Positions 26,597 to 33,900 are shown, numbered from the stretch's first letter. The stretch is 48,556 bases of DNA from a virus (IMGVR_UViG_3300046009_010676:1-48556); one strand, 5' to 3'. A program made the numbers and translations. The notes: generated from the letters alone by a model not told the origin.

Positions 26597-27354
26597 ATAC
26601 CCATCTCCTTACGCTTTTGCGTAGCAGAAATAGCATGAATGTCTGCCCCCAAATCTACCTGTTCAATTTTATATCCTACATCTCTACCGTATACAATGTT
26701 AGTAATGTTAGGTAGTCTTAGTACTAATGCGCCATCCATAAACTCATCCTTGGCAATATATTCTTTTACCTGATCAAACTTAAGTGGATCTTTTTCGCTT
26801 GTGTTGTATGTATTGCGTACTCCAAGTAGCACCTGATCTGTTCTCTTTCCCGCTTCTTTATAAAGAGCGTGATGTCCTTCATGCCATGGCTGGTAACGTC
26901 CAAGCATCAGTGTCGTTGGAGCTGACCAATCATGCAATCCAAACTTTTCAATAATGTGTGAGGCCTTTGCATCTGCATTAAGGTTATGGCTAATAAAGGA
27001 CACATCAAAATTATCTGGTCTCTCAAACATTTTATTAGTGTCTTCAAAGCGTCCTTCTGCTAAAGTGTCCATGAATACAAGAACGTCTGGCTTACCAAAT
27101 GCTGCACGAGTTATTTCAGTTGGGCATACGAAATCAACGATGACGGGAGCAACACCCTGCTTAGCAATTAAACGAGCCATCTCACCCATTCGCCTTGCCT
27201 GCTCGATTCTGTCTTCTGGAGTAAAGCTTAAATCAGAGTTTACTGTTGCACGAACCTCATCTGCATTAAGATGAATAGCATTTATGCGTTCCTTTAGTGC
27301 TTTGGCTAATTCAGTTTTCCCTGAGCCTGGAAGGCCGATAATCTGTATAATCAT
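26593..27354 (-). CDS. APS kinase-like domain fused to HxGH nucleotidyltransferase
   Basis: 253 residues. Residues 5-125 follow APS kinase (CysC): Walker A GLPGSGKTELAKAL, HLNADEVRATVNSDLSFTPE then DRIEQARRMGEMARLIAKQG ('D-x-V-R...N-x-D-L-x-F...D-R...R-R'). Residues 148-253 are a second domain: LGRYQPWHEGHHALYKEAGK with HxGH at 158-161 and a closing ISATQKR at 242-248, the two motifs of cytidylyl- and adenylyltransferases (NMNAT or sulfurylase superfamily). The 'R-x-Q-P-x-H-x-G-H' form is closer to NadM/NMNAT than to ATP sulfurylase. It may make PAPS for the three sulfotransferases, or act on a nicotinamide or other nucleotide. AGGGAA ribosome site. Confidence 0.85.
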   Translation of the reverse strand: MIIQIIGLPGSGKTELAKALKERINAIHLNADEVRATVNSDLSFTPEDRIEQARRMGEMARLIAKQGVAPVIVDFVCPTEITRAAFGKPDVLVFMDTLAEGRFEDTNKMFERPDNFDVSFISHNLNADAKASHIIEKFGLHDWSAPTTLMLGRYQPWHEGHHALYKEAGKRTDQVLLGVRNTYNTSEKDPLKFDQVKEYIAKDEFMDGALVLRLPNITNIVYGRDVGYKIEQVDLGADIHAISATQKRKEMGI

Positions 27355-27419
27355 TTATTTCCCTAACCCTTTGCGATAGATACCAATTGTATCATATCAA
27401 ATTAAAATAACAATATCGT

Positions 27420-28475
27420 TTAAACTCTGTTTATAGACTCTAAATTAGACATTGATGAGACCTCAATATATGTTGAGTTTTTTCTAAACTCCATTAAATT
27501 TTCTGATCCAGAATAAGACAAAGCACTCTTTACATTATTTATTAACATATTTAATGAGTACTCTATTGATCCTTTAGATAAAACAAAGCCTGATACGCCC
27601 TCAACATATAAACTTGTTAAGTCTTTTGTAAGCTCCTCGTTATTATCTTTTTGAACTTCTAATGAGGCAGAGCCTCTAAATACATGTCTGCCATTTTTGT
27701 CTGTATCACACTCATCGTGCCCAGAAAAAAATGATCCCATCATTACAGCCGAAGCTCCAGCAGCTAAAGCCTTTGCTACATCTCCGTTGTTTTTAATTCC
27801 ACCATCTGATATTATTCCATTTACTTCAGAAGAATCAATATTTTCATAGCAATCCATAACTGATGATAAAACTGGAACTCCAAACCCTGTGACCATTCTA
27901 GTTGTACACGCAGCGCCTCCGCCAATTCCAACTCTTACTGAGTCTGCGCCAGCATCCATCAGGTCTTTATAAGCTTCATAAGAAGAGACATTTCCACACA
28001 TAATATGTACACCAGATCCCACTAACAGTCTAAGATCTTTTACTGCGTCAACAACAATCTTCAAATGTCCTAAAGCTACTTCTAAGAGCAAAACTTTTAT
28101 TCCAAGCTTGCTTAAAAGATCCATGCAGCTTTTATCTCTTGATTCTTCAATAGATATAGCAAAGCCAAGACGACTTCTATCAACTTCGGGCAATATTAAC
28201 TTTAGTCTTTCTATTCTTTCTCCAAAATTAGTATACCTAGGAAGTATGGCAAGACCACCAAAAGATATAACCTTTTTTATCATAGAGTTACTTGTAATGA
28301 AATCCATAGGGGCCATAATAACTGGATTTATTAAATTAATAAAGGCCTCTGGCCTAATTGGATTTCCAATTATTGTCTCTAGATTTATATTACCCCTAGA
28401 TACTATGTTAGATTTTTTAGGGACAAGTAGTATATCATCAAAGCATATTGACCTAGTGTTTGTATCTTTTTGCAT
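27420..28475 (-). CDS. IMP dehydrogenase / GMP reductase-like protein
   Basis: 351 residues without CBS domains. [14 protein letters not shown] opening, [53 protein letters not shown] with catalytic Cys190, [20 protein letters not shown] and [12 protein letters not shown] match the IMPDH/GMPR barrel. The flap ([13 protein letters not shown]) and the length are GMPR-like, but [15 protein letters not shown] and GHDE differ from both classical enzymes. Expected to adjust guanine nucleotide pools. Excellent AAAAGGGGGAA ribosome site. Located directly downstream of two tRNAs. Confidence 0.88.
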   Translation of the reverse strand: MQKDTNTRSICFDDILLVPKKSNIVSRGNINLETIIGNPIRPEAFINLINPVIMAPMDFITSNSMIKKVISFGGLAILPRYTNFGERIERLKLILPEVDRSRLGFAISIEESRDKSCMDLLSKLGIKVLLLEVALGHLKIVVDAVKDLRLLVGSGVHIMCGNVSSYEAYKDLMDAGADSVRVGIGGGAACTTRMVTGFGVPVLSSVMDCYENIDSSEVNGIISDGGIKNNGDVAKALAAGASAVMMGSFFSGHDECDTDKNGRHVFRGSASLEVQKDNNEELTKDLTSLYVEGVSGFVLSKGSIEYSLNMLINNVKSALSYSGSENLMEFRKNSTYIEVSSMSNLESINRV

Positions 28476-28498
28476 TCTTCCCCCTTTTTATTTAATAG

Positions 28499-28571
28499 TG
28501 TCCCCAGATGGTCTCGAACCATCGACCCGCAGATTAAAAGTCTGCTGCTCTACCAACTGAGCTATAGGAAC
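28499..28571 (-). tRNA. tRNA-Lys (anticodon TTT)
   Basis: 73 nt with complete cloverleaf: acceptor GTTCCTA/TGGGGAC (two G-T), D arm with GTTGGTA, anticodon stem GCAGA/TCTGC, loop CTTTTAA, T-arm GATGG TTCGAGA CCATC, discriminator A. No encoded CCA. It lies 1 nt from tRNA-Asn, so the pair is co-transcribed and cut apart. Reads AAA, the commonest Lys codon here. Confidence 0.97.
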
Positions 28572-28572
28572 G

Positions 28573-28645
28573 CTGCCCCACCTGGCCTCGATCCAGGGAC
28601 ATTCGAATTAACAGTTCGACGCTCTACCAACTGAGCTATAGGGCA
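28573..28645 (-). tRNA. tRNA-Asn (anticodon GTT)
   Basis: 73 nt: acceptor TGCCCTA/TGGGGCA, D arm GCTC...GAGC, anticodon stem TCGAA/TTCGA with loop CTGTTAA, T-arm CCTGG/CCAGG, discriminator G. No CCA. Located between AhpD and tRNA-Lys, with a short imperfect hairpin (28649-28671) before its 5' end. Confidence 0.97.
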
Positions 28646-28648
28646 AAG

Positions 28649-28671
28649 TTGGTATTTTTAAGTCATACCAA
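28649..28671 (-). other. Short inverted repeat upstream of tRNA-Asn
   Basis: TTGGTAT and ATACCAA arms (7 bp) separated by 9 nt, between the AhpD stop (28681) and tRNA-Asn. Too weak for a firm terminator call; it may guide processing of the peroxidase-tRNA transcript. Confidence 0.4.
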
Positions 28672-28680
28672 GGACTTATA

Positions 28681-29193
28681 CTAAGCCGAAAGAATTTTTG
28701 CTAGAGCATTGATTGTTGCTGCAATTCTTCCGATATCACGCAACTGCTCAACTGTGTAGCCTTCTTCCTTCAATGTTTCATAATGTGCTTTAACACAAAA
28801 ATGACATTTGCCAATAATTGATGAGGCTAAAGAGTAAGCTTCAAACTTAGCCTTTGTTGTTCCACCATGAGAAGAAATAGCATTCATTCTTAGCTGTGCT
28901 GGCAACCCCTTTAGGTTTGGGTCATCTGCCATCTCAATGTATGGGTACCAAACATTGTTTTGTGCCATGATAGCACCAGCTGTTAAAGCTGCATTTTTTT
29001 CAACTTCATCAGTAGCGCTTGCAGTAATAAATGCAAGCAGCTTAGAATTTCCAGTTGCAAATGCTGCAGCAATAGATAAGTATGTTGCATGCTCTGGATC
29101 AATAGTAGACCTGTTGATTACAGCATCAAGATTTAACTTAATGTCTTTTGCGTAGTCTGGTAAGGAATCTTTTAGCTGGTCAACCCATAACAT
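28681..29193 (-). CDS. ahpD: AhpD-type alkylhydroperoxidase
   Basis: 170 residues, close to mycobacterial AhpD in length. KCHFCVKAHYETLKEEGYTV has Cys130 and Cys133 with His137, and Glu118 (KFEAY) precedes, the same spacing and numbering as the M. tuberculosis enzyme; the intervening His is shifted by one (C-H-F-C rather than C-S-H-C). AhpD reduces peroxides itself and links AhpC to lipoyl reductant. Coupled to ahpC by TAATG, reproducing the actinobacterial ahpC-ahpD operon. Confidence 0.95.
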   Translation of the reverse strand: MLWVDQLKDSLPDYAKDIKLNLDAVINRSTIDPEHATYLSIAAAFATGNSKLLAFITASATDEVEKNAALTAGAIMAQNNVWYPYIEMADDPNLKGLPAQLRMNAISSHGGTTKAKFEAYSLASSIIGKCHFCVKAHYETLKEEGYTVEQLRDIGRIAATINALAKILSA

Positions 29194-29729
29194 TACAAAG
29201 TTTCTCCACCTAATGATCGATTACATGCACAAAGCTCTCCTGTTTGCAAAGCATCTAGCACACGAAGAGTTTCATCTGGGTTTCTACCTACATCTAGGTT
29301 GTTTACTGTAACATGCTGAATAATATTGTCTGGATCAATAATAAATGTGGCACGGTAAGTTACACCAGAAGAATGGTGAACTCCAAGGTCATTAGCCAAA
29401 TGGTGTGCAGTATCTGCAAATGACCATGAATTAGTCTTCTTTAGATCCTCGTGGGCATTTCTCCAAGCAATCTTGCAGAACTCATTGTCCACTGATCCAG
29501 TCATTAAAACAGCATCTCTATCGTTAAAGTCATTAACTAAAGCATCATAAGCAACAATTTCTGTTGGGCATACAAATGTAAAATCTTTTGGATAAAATGC
29601 AATAATCTTCCATTTACCTGGGAACGAATCCTGCGTGATTACCTCGAAAGAGGAATCTTCATATGACAAAGCTCCTGGCTTAACACCAGTAACTGCAAAA
29701 CTTCCTAACTTATCTCCTACTGTTTTCAT
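29193..29729 (-). CDS. ahpC: AhpC peroxiredoxin
   Basis: 178 residues. FYPKDFTFVCPTEIVAY contains the peroxidatic Cys54 with Pro and Thr; the C-terminus LCACNRSLGG holds resolving cysteines 167 and 169, the mycobacterial type with extra Cys used with AhpD. RNAHEDLKKTNSW and YRATFIIDPDNIIQHVTVNN are conserved Prx1-like blocks. Detoxifies H2O2 and organic peroxides. AAGGAG Shine-Dalgarno. Stop overlaps ahpD start. Confidence 0.97.
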   Translation of the reverse strand: MKTVGDKLGSFAVTGVKPGALSYEDSSFEVITQDSFPGKWKIIAFYPKDFTFVCPTEIVAYDALVNDFNDRDAVLMTGSVDNEFCKIAWRNAHEDLKKTNSWSFADTAHHLANDLGVHHSSGVTYRATFIIDPDNIIQHVTVNNLDVGRNPDETLRVLDALQTGELCACNRSLGGETL

Positions 29730-29766
29730 TTTTCTCCTTGTGTATAAGTGATGATATTTAATATCG

Positions 29767-29838
29767 CACCCCTGGCTGGATTCGAACCAGCGGCCAACAG
29801 ATTAGAAGTCTGTTGCTCTTCCTCTGAGCTACAGAGGT
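29767..29838 (-). tRNA. tRNA-Arg (anticodon TCT)
   Basis: 72 nt: acceptor ACCTCTG/CAGGGGT, D-stem GCTC/GAGC, anticodon stem ACAGA/TCTGT with loop CTTCTAA, T-arm GCTGG TTCGAAT CCAGC, discriminator G. Reads AGA, the major Arg codon in AT-rich genes. Own promoter ends 8 nt upstream. Confidence 0.97.
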
Positions 29839-29846
29839 ATAAATAA

Positions 29847-29875
29847 ATTATACTATTAAAGATCAAAATCTTCAA
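29847..29875 (-). promoter_or_regulatory. Promoter of tRNA-Arg (and ahpCD)
   Basis: TTGAAG (29870-29875), 17-nt spacer, TATAAT (29847-29852), 8 nt before the tRNA 5' end. Transcription would start at about the mature tRNA end and continue into ahpC, since I see no terminator between. Confidence 0.75.
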
Positions 29876-30185
29876 TAGTGTCTAAAGGTATAATACCTTT
29901 ACTTTTAGCAATCTCGTACCCCTCTAATGTAAAATTAAATGTGGCATTTAGATCTTCATCGTATTCAACCTGCATTAAATCATTGTCTAATAAATTTAAT
30001 AGTTCTGCATCAATATATTGTTCATGTGCTTCCCAGAGTTCTGGGGCTAAATCCCTGGTAGTATCTTCATTTAGCTCGAATATGGCCTCCCCATCTTCAG
30101 TAAACCCAGCGATTCTTATTGCACCTATATCAATATAGTGTTGTATCTTATTCATCGTTTCTTCTTCGTCAAAATCATTAAACAT
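29856..30185 (-). CDS. Hypothetical acidic protein
   Basis: 109 residues, strongly acidic (MFNDFDEEETMNKIQHYIDI, IFELNEDTTRDLAPELWEAH, LLDNDLMQVEYDEDLNATFN). The pattern 'Y-I-D-x-G-x-I...F-x-E-x-G-E-x-x-F-x-L-x-E' and a late 'F-T-L-E-G-Y-E' suggest a small winged-helix-like fold; this layout is common in phage proteins beside terminase genes. GGGGGT ribosome site. Function unknown. Confidence 0.7.
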   Translation of the reverse strand: MFNDFDEEETMNKIQHYIDIGAIRIAGFTEDGEAIFELNEDTTRDLAPELWEAHEQYIDAELLNLLDNDLMQVEYDEDLNATFNFTLEGYEIAKSKGIIPLDTIEDFDL

Positions 30186-30196
30186 GTTACCCCCTG

Positions 30197-30270
30197 TGCA
30201 ACAAGTAGGACTTGAACCTACGATTACCGAATTATGAGTTCGGGGCTTTAACCAACTAAGCTATTGTTGC
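30197..30270 (-). tRNA. tRNA-Met or tRNA-Ile2 (anticodon CAT)
   Basis: 74 nt: perfect acceptor GCAACAA/TTGTTGC, D-stem GCTT/AAGC, anticodon stem CCGAA/TTCGG with loop CTCATAA, T-arm GTAGG TTCAAGT CCTAC, discriminator A. G1-C72 pairing excludes an initiator tRNA. It is either elongator Met or, if C34 is lysidinylated, Ile reading AUA; AUA is frequent here, so the second is plausible. Confidence 0.95.
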
Positions 30271-30278
30271 CTAGTTGA

Positions 30279-30308
30279 ATTATAGTATTTTATTATTGTT
30301 TTTGTCAA
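30279..30308 (-). promoter_or_regulatory. Consensus promoter of the CAT tRNA
   Basis: TTGACA (30303-30308), 18-nt spacer, TATAAT (30279-30284), 8 nt before the tRNA 5' end. The promoter overlaps the 3' end of the 82-residue gene. Same -10 to tRNA distance as the tRNA-Arg promoter. Confidence 0.85.
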
Positions 30309-30528
30309 TAGACTGCTCAACGATTTGCTGAACATACTCAGAAAAATGCTTTCGTATACTTCCTGGTGGTCTTTTACCTATATCCGCCCATACCCTTTTG
30401 TATTCATGTATGTTGTCAAATGTAGTTGGGCAAACCATAGTGCCCTCGTAATCCTTCAGTCTTGTAGGAAGAGGTACGTGCTTACTGCAGCACTTACACT
30501 CTTTAGCTTTTTCTTGATAGATACTCAT
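30280..30528 (-). CDS. Conserved phage protein with Cys-pair
   Basis: 82 residues. KAKECKCCSKHVPLPTRLKD and VCPTTFDNIHEYKRVWADIG: C-x-C-C ... C pattern plus His, then RPPGSIRKHFSEYVQQIVEQ. Seems a metal-binding adaptor or degenerate HNH-like fold; similar short proteins accompany actinophage terminases. ATGA-type overlap with terminase large subunit. Role unknown. Confidence 0.65.
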   Translation of the reverse strand: MSIYQEKAKECKCCSKHVPLPTRLKDYEGTMVCPTTFDNIHEYKRVWADIGKRPPGSIRKHFSEYVQQIVEQSIDKNNNKIL

Positions 30529-32327
30529 ACTATTTCCATTCCACTTAGTGCATCAGAAAGATCTTTTGGCATTGCTGATGGTGCTTTGATTAAGTTAGGT
30601 GACTCTGCAGATATTGATTCTCTATACTGTTTTCTTACAGATGAATAATCATGTACTTCTATATCTCCAAATGCCGTCCTTGTCATACTAATAGAATTAT
30701 ATATGGACCCACATACGGCGTCAGCCAAGTCTTTAGATCCCTTTCTTGGGTGGTCTACCTTGTCCCTCATAATTCTTAACTCTAGCAATTCATCAACTAA
30801 AAGCGGTATGTGTGGACCGTTTAATCTTTCTTCCATCACAACCATAGCCATATCATCATAGTGTTTTTTAGCCACTGATAAAGTTTCTGTACTTATTCCA
30901 TACTGCCTTAGCTGCTGCATCATGTCGTGAGAGTTCCACCTATCGAATGTACAAAGCCTAATGTTAAAGCCCCTGGACCTAAGAGAAAGAATGTAATCTC
31001 TAACTTCAGTAAAGTCTACAGACTTGTCTGATGTTGGAGTCCAATACATAACAGCATCAACCTTTACGATTGGAGCTGGCTGAGAGTATGTGTCTGTTAC
31101 CTTTACACTAACCCACTTTTCAACATGAGCCATTGATACAGCGCAATGGTCATGCTTTTGAGCTAAGTCAACATGGATAAAGTATTCTTTATCGTCTTGA
31201 GGAACAAACCATTCTTCAAATCTACCGAAGCCATCTACAGCTATTGATAGATCATTAAAAGCCATTTCAATTTTTTCACGTGACTTAAAAAAAGCATCAA
31301 TTGCTTCTGGTGGCATACATGCAAATCTTCCTAAAGCATCTGTAACATCTCGGTAAAAAGCAATTTTAAAATCCTCAATACTTCTGGTTGGATTTACTTC
31401 CCATGTAGGTCTACGAATTGCATAAACTTTAGGATACTTATATGAAATAATTTGATCTTCATCCCAGAATATCTCAAACTCATTTCCTACAGTATTGTCT
31501 GGCAGGTTTGGATCTAGCTTAAACTTATGAGATCTAGATATGATTTCTTTTTCAGAAATAATATTATCATATCTTTGCTGTATATAATCATTCTTAAATC
31601 TTGGGAACGATAGAAGAATTACTTTACCGTAGTCTGGAAAACGAGAGTCTACAGATGCCCTGTACATGTCATATATTCCGCTAGCTGTCTTTGCCTGATC
31701 GTGTCCGCTTGTACTGTCTAAGGCAAAACCAGAAATTTCATCGAGCACTGCAACCAAAACGTTGTACCCTTCAAAAGCTTCTCTTTCTGAGTGACCAGAG
31801 TACACGGTTACATTTTTATCAAACTTAATTTCAGAAGCTTTTTCAAAATACTTTCCAGCAAACCAAGGTGAGTGTGTTACTCTATTTTTAAATCCCTTAA
31901 AGAAAACGTTGTTTGCCTGCTGAGCGTTAATAGCAATATTGATAATATCTATAGAGTCTCCAGGTGGCTTGCCGTAGTAAGATGCTGGGTCTTTTAGACA
32001 CAATAGTAAATAAACTATATACGCAACAGATATGGTGGAGCAGTAATCCTTACCGCTACCCTTACCTAGCTGTGCTACGACCTCATTACAGGTTTGCCTG
32101 TATCTTAAAGACCCTTCGCTTTCACCAAAAAGTTTTATTAGAGTTGACTCTTTATATATCTGAGATGATTTTTCTATAAGTGTATACTGATGATCAGATA
32201 ATTCTGGCAACCCTAAATAGTTTTTGTCTGTTACAAAAGTTTTTAGGTCAACTGGTCTTTCATCAAACTCTTCACCATCCAAGATGTCGATGAGGTCATT
32301 AAAATCAAACTCCACTGACTTCCTCAA
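30525..32327 (-). CDS. terL: Terminase large subunit
   Basis: 600 residues. Walker A QLGKGSGKDYCST (88-94 core), Walker B VLVAVLDEISGF at about 190-201, and the C-terminal RNase-H-like nuclease with HVDLAQKHDHCAVSMAHVEK (first acidic residue) and later DKVDHPRKGSKDLADAVCGS (closing D-x-x-D-A). Motor ATPase and headful/cos nuclease that packages DNA into procapsids. TTG start within the small subunit end (23-nt overlap). A full-length, intact terminase. Confidence 0.93.
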   Translation of the reverse strand: MRKSVEFDFNDLIDILDGEEFDERPVDLKTFVTDKNYLGLPELSDHQYTLIEKSSQIYKESTLIKLFGESEGSLRYRQTCNEVVAQLGKGSGKDYCSTISVAYIVYLLLCLKDPASYYGKPPGDSIDIINIAINAQQANNVFFKGFKNRVTHSPWFAGKYFEKASEIKFDKNVTVYSGHSEREAFEGYNVLVAVLDEISGFALDSTSGHDQAKTASGIYDMYRASVDSRFPDYGKVILLSFPRFKNDYIQQRYDNIISEKEIISRSHKFKLDPNLPDNTVGNEFEIFWDEDQIISYKYPKVYAIRRPTWEVNPTRSIEDFKIAFYRDVTDALGRFACMPPEAIDAFFKSREKIEMAFNDLSIAVDGFGRFEEWFVPQDDKEYFIHVDLAQKHDHCAVSMAHVEKWVSVKVTDTYSQPAPIVKVDAVMYWTPTSDKSVDFTEVRDYILSLRSRGFNIRLCTFDRWNSHDMMQQLRQYGISTETLSVAKKHYDDMAMVVMEERLNGPHIPLLVDELLELRIMRDKVDHPRKGSKDLADAVCGSIYNSISMTRTAFGDIEVHDYSSVRKQYRESISAESPNLIKAPSAMPKDLSDALSGMEIV

Positions 32328-32841
32328 TTATCTCTATTGGCTCAACGATTCCAGTTATTTGAGATAAGCGTTTAGCTACTTCCATCTTGCACTTTGGGCA
32401 TGACGCAGTCACCTCTTTTAATATCTTTACCAGAACTTCCTGCTTTCTTTCTGACTCTGCTATCTGTCCAGCAAGCTCTGCATTATCAAGCAAGCCCACT
32501 TCCTGAAGCATTCCAATTCTTTTTCCTTCAATGTCAGCAATTAGTTTTAAGGCTCCAGATTTAACGTTAAGCTGTCCAGCCTGATCTGCATCCTCAACTG
32601 TTTTCCATGCTTCTTTAATTAGCATGGCATAGTGTTGGTCAGCTCCAGAGATAGCCTCTTTAGCACGTTCACGGGCTGACGTGTCGTTGTGGACTACATT
32701 CTTCCACTCATCTATAAGTTCAACAACCTCTGCCCTCTTAAACCCAGTTAGTGTGGCAATCTGGGTAGGGTTATTTCCTCTAAGTAGTTCTTCAACTACT
32801 TTATTCATGCGATCAAAATGATCTGCTAGTTCAATTTCCAT
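32305..32841 (-). CDS. terS: Terminase small subunit-like HTH protein
   Basis: 178 residues. An N-terminal HTH (VVEELLRGNNPTQIATLTGF then KRAEVVELIDEWKNVVHNDT) followed by a long oligomerising helix region (RAKEAISGADQHYAMLIKEA) and a Zn-like CPKC near the end. Position directly before terL and the DNA-binding N-terminus support the small-subunit role of recognising packaging sites. The -10 box ends 8 nt before the ATG. Confidence 0.75.
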   Translation of the reverse strand: MEIELADHFDRMNKVVEELLRGNNPTQIATLTGFKRAEVVELIDEWKNVVHNDTSARERAKEAISGADQHYAMLIKEAWKTVEDADQAGQLNVKSGALKLIADIEGKRIGMLQEVGLLDNAELAGQIAESERKQEVLVKILKEVTASCPKCKMEVAKRLSQITGIVEPIEIIEEVSGV

Positions 32842-32849
32842 ATGACTTT

Positions 32850-32878
32850 ATTATACTTCTAGTCGACTGAAATAGCAA
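32850..32878 (-). promoter_or_regulatory. Promoter of the terminase genes, near-leaderless
   Basis: TTGCTA (32873-32878), 17-nt spacer, TATAAT (32850-32855), 8 nt to the ATG at 32841. It overlaps the 3' end of the gene at 32859. Confidence 0.6.
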
Positions 32879-33200
32879 ATTCCTTAGCAACCTTTAATAA
32901 TATTAAATATCCAATTAGATCATCAATATCGTTATCTCCTGGATAATCTGTTCCCTTAATTAATCTATTAAGCTTATCATCAATACGGACATATAGCTGC
33001 TCTTTTGGTCCCGCCTTTGAAAATATTCTAACTGGCTCTAATGCAGAATTTCCATAGGCAATATTTTTTTTAATTAACATGTGAGCAATCTCAAGGCAGG
33101 TATTTAAAATTTCGTGGCCTGCTTCAGTTCCAACTGTAAGCATATATAGATCGTCAAACCTAAACTCTTTTGAATCTTCAAAAACTGGCTTTAGTTTCAT
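32859..33200 (-). CDS. Nmad/DUF1599-like all-helical phage protein
   Basis: 113 residues. ILNTCLEIAHMLIKKNIAYG with NSALEPVRIFSKAGPKEQLY, VRIDDKLNRLIKG and DNDIDDLIGYLILLKVA follow the helical pattern 'K-N-x-x-Y-G...R-x-x-D-K-x-x-R-L...D-x-x-x-D-L-x-G-Y' seen in a widespread phage family linked to nucleotide metabolism and related to all-alpha NTP pyrophosphatases. Predicted acidic residues could bind Mg. ATGA overlap with the HTH mini-protein. Confidence 0.7.
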   Translation of the reverse strand: MKLKPVFEDSKEFRFDDLYMLTVGTEAGHEILNTCLEIAHMLIKKNIAYGNSALEPVRIFSKAGPKEQLYVRIDDKLNRLIKGTDYPGDNDIDDLIGYLILLKVAKEFAISVD

Positions 33201-33337
33201 TTAATTAAACCTTTTTCTTTTAGGGCTCTATATATGGTCATAACAGTTACGCCACATTCGCTAGCAATTTCTTCCATACTTTTTCTTTGGATAACATATC
33301 TTCTATGTAGCCAGTCTTTATTTTTGTACAATTTCAC
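33197..33337 (-). CDS. 46-residue helix-turn-helix protein
   Basis: GTG start. Reads VKLYKNKDWLHRRYVIQRKS then MEEIASECGVTVMTIYRALK and EKGLIK, a clean HTH of the homeodomain-like or resolvase type ('s-x-x-e-I-A-x-x-x-G-V-t-x-x-T-I-x-R-x-L'). Joined on both sides by 4-nt overlaps (GTGA with the RuvC-like gene, ATGA with the next), so it is certainly translated in this operon. Possibly a small repressor or DNA-binding partner of the terminase. Confidence 0.75.
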   Translation of the reverse strand: MKLYKNKDWLHRRYVIQRKSMEEIASECGVTVMTIYRALKEKGLIK

Positions 33338-33900
33338 CTCTTCGTCAACACTTCATTAGCATAATACGCAATGCCAAAACTATCAGCGACATCAAAATCT
33401 TCTAAGTTTAAATCATACTTCTTATTAAAGTAATCTGCCGTTCTCTGCTTCCTCATGTTACGTAATTTGTTTTTGTACCACGAGTCTGCGTATCCTGGAT
33501 TCAATATTCTAATTGCATCTTTTTCATCTTTAGTTGGGTTTTTATTTCCAATGTGGGACTGCCATGCGGAAGGACTTATTGTAATAACTTTAGCTCCAGT
33601 TGACATTAACTCGGCAATTACAACTCCATACACATAAGATAATTTTATCACAGCATCTGGTGATCTGACAAGTATCGCTCCCTCAACTGCTATGTAGTCT
33701 GACTTAAGTTCATCTAGCATAATAGCGGTTTTAACTTTAGCGTCATATATCTTTTCATATATGTCATTGCCAAGTATGTTTATCTTTCCCCACTTTAGTG
33801 GCTTATTGTTTTCTAGCAGGCAAAAAGCGACTGAAGATGTTGATGCATCTATTCCTAAAACCCTGTTGGCTTTTGTTTTAGCTAATTTGGCCAGAGTCAT
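33334..33900 (-). CDS. RuvC-like Holliday junction resolvase
   Basis: 188 residues. VLGIDASTSSVAFCLLENNK holds the first catalytic Asp (18), DYIAVEGAILVRSPDAVIKL the Glu, and FDVADSFGIAYYANEVL the closing D-x-x-D-(S/A) of the RuvC/RNase-H fold. Resolves branched DNA before packaging. It overlaps the Zn-finger gene by 23 nt. Confidence 0.9.
   Translation of the reverse strand: MTLAKLAKTKANRVLGIDASTSSVAFCLLENNKPLKWGKINILGNDIYEKIYDAKVKTAIMLDELKSDYIAVEGAILVRSPDAVIKLSYVYGVVIAELMSTGAKVITISPSAWQSHIGNKNPTKDEKDAIRILNPGYADSWYKNKLRNMRKQRTADYFNKKYDLNLEDFDVADSFGIAYYANEVLTKR

Noticed and set aside
28108-28560. Plus-strand 150-residue ORF opposite the IMPDH-like gene
   Set aside because: Runs into the antisense of tRNA-Lys and is antisense to a well-conserved enzyme.
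30197-30270. Initiator tRNA-Met
   Set aside because: G1-C72 pair in the acceptor stem; initiators have an unpaired 1-72 position.
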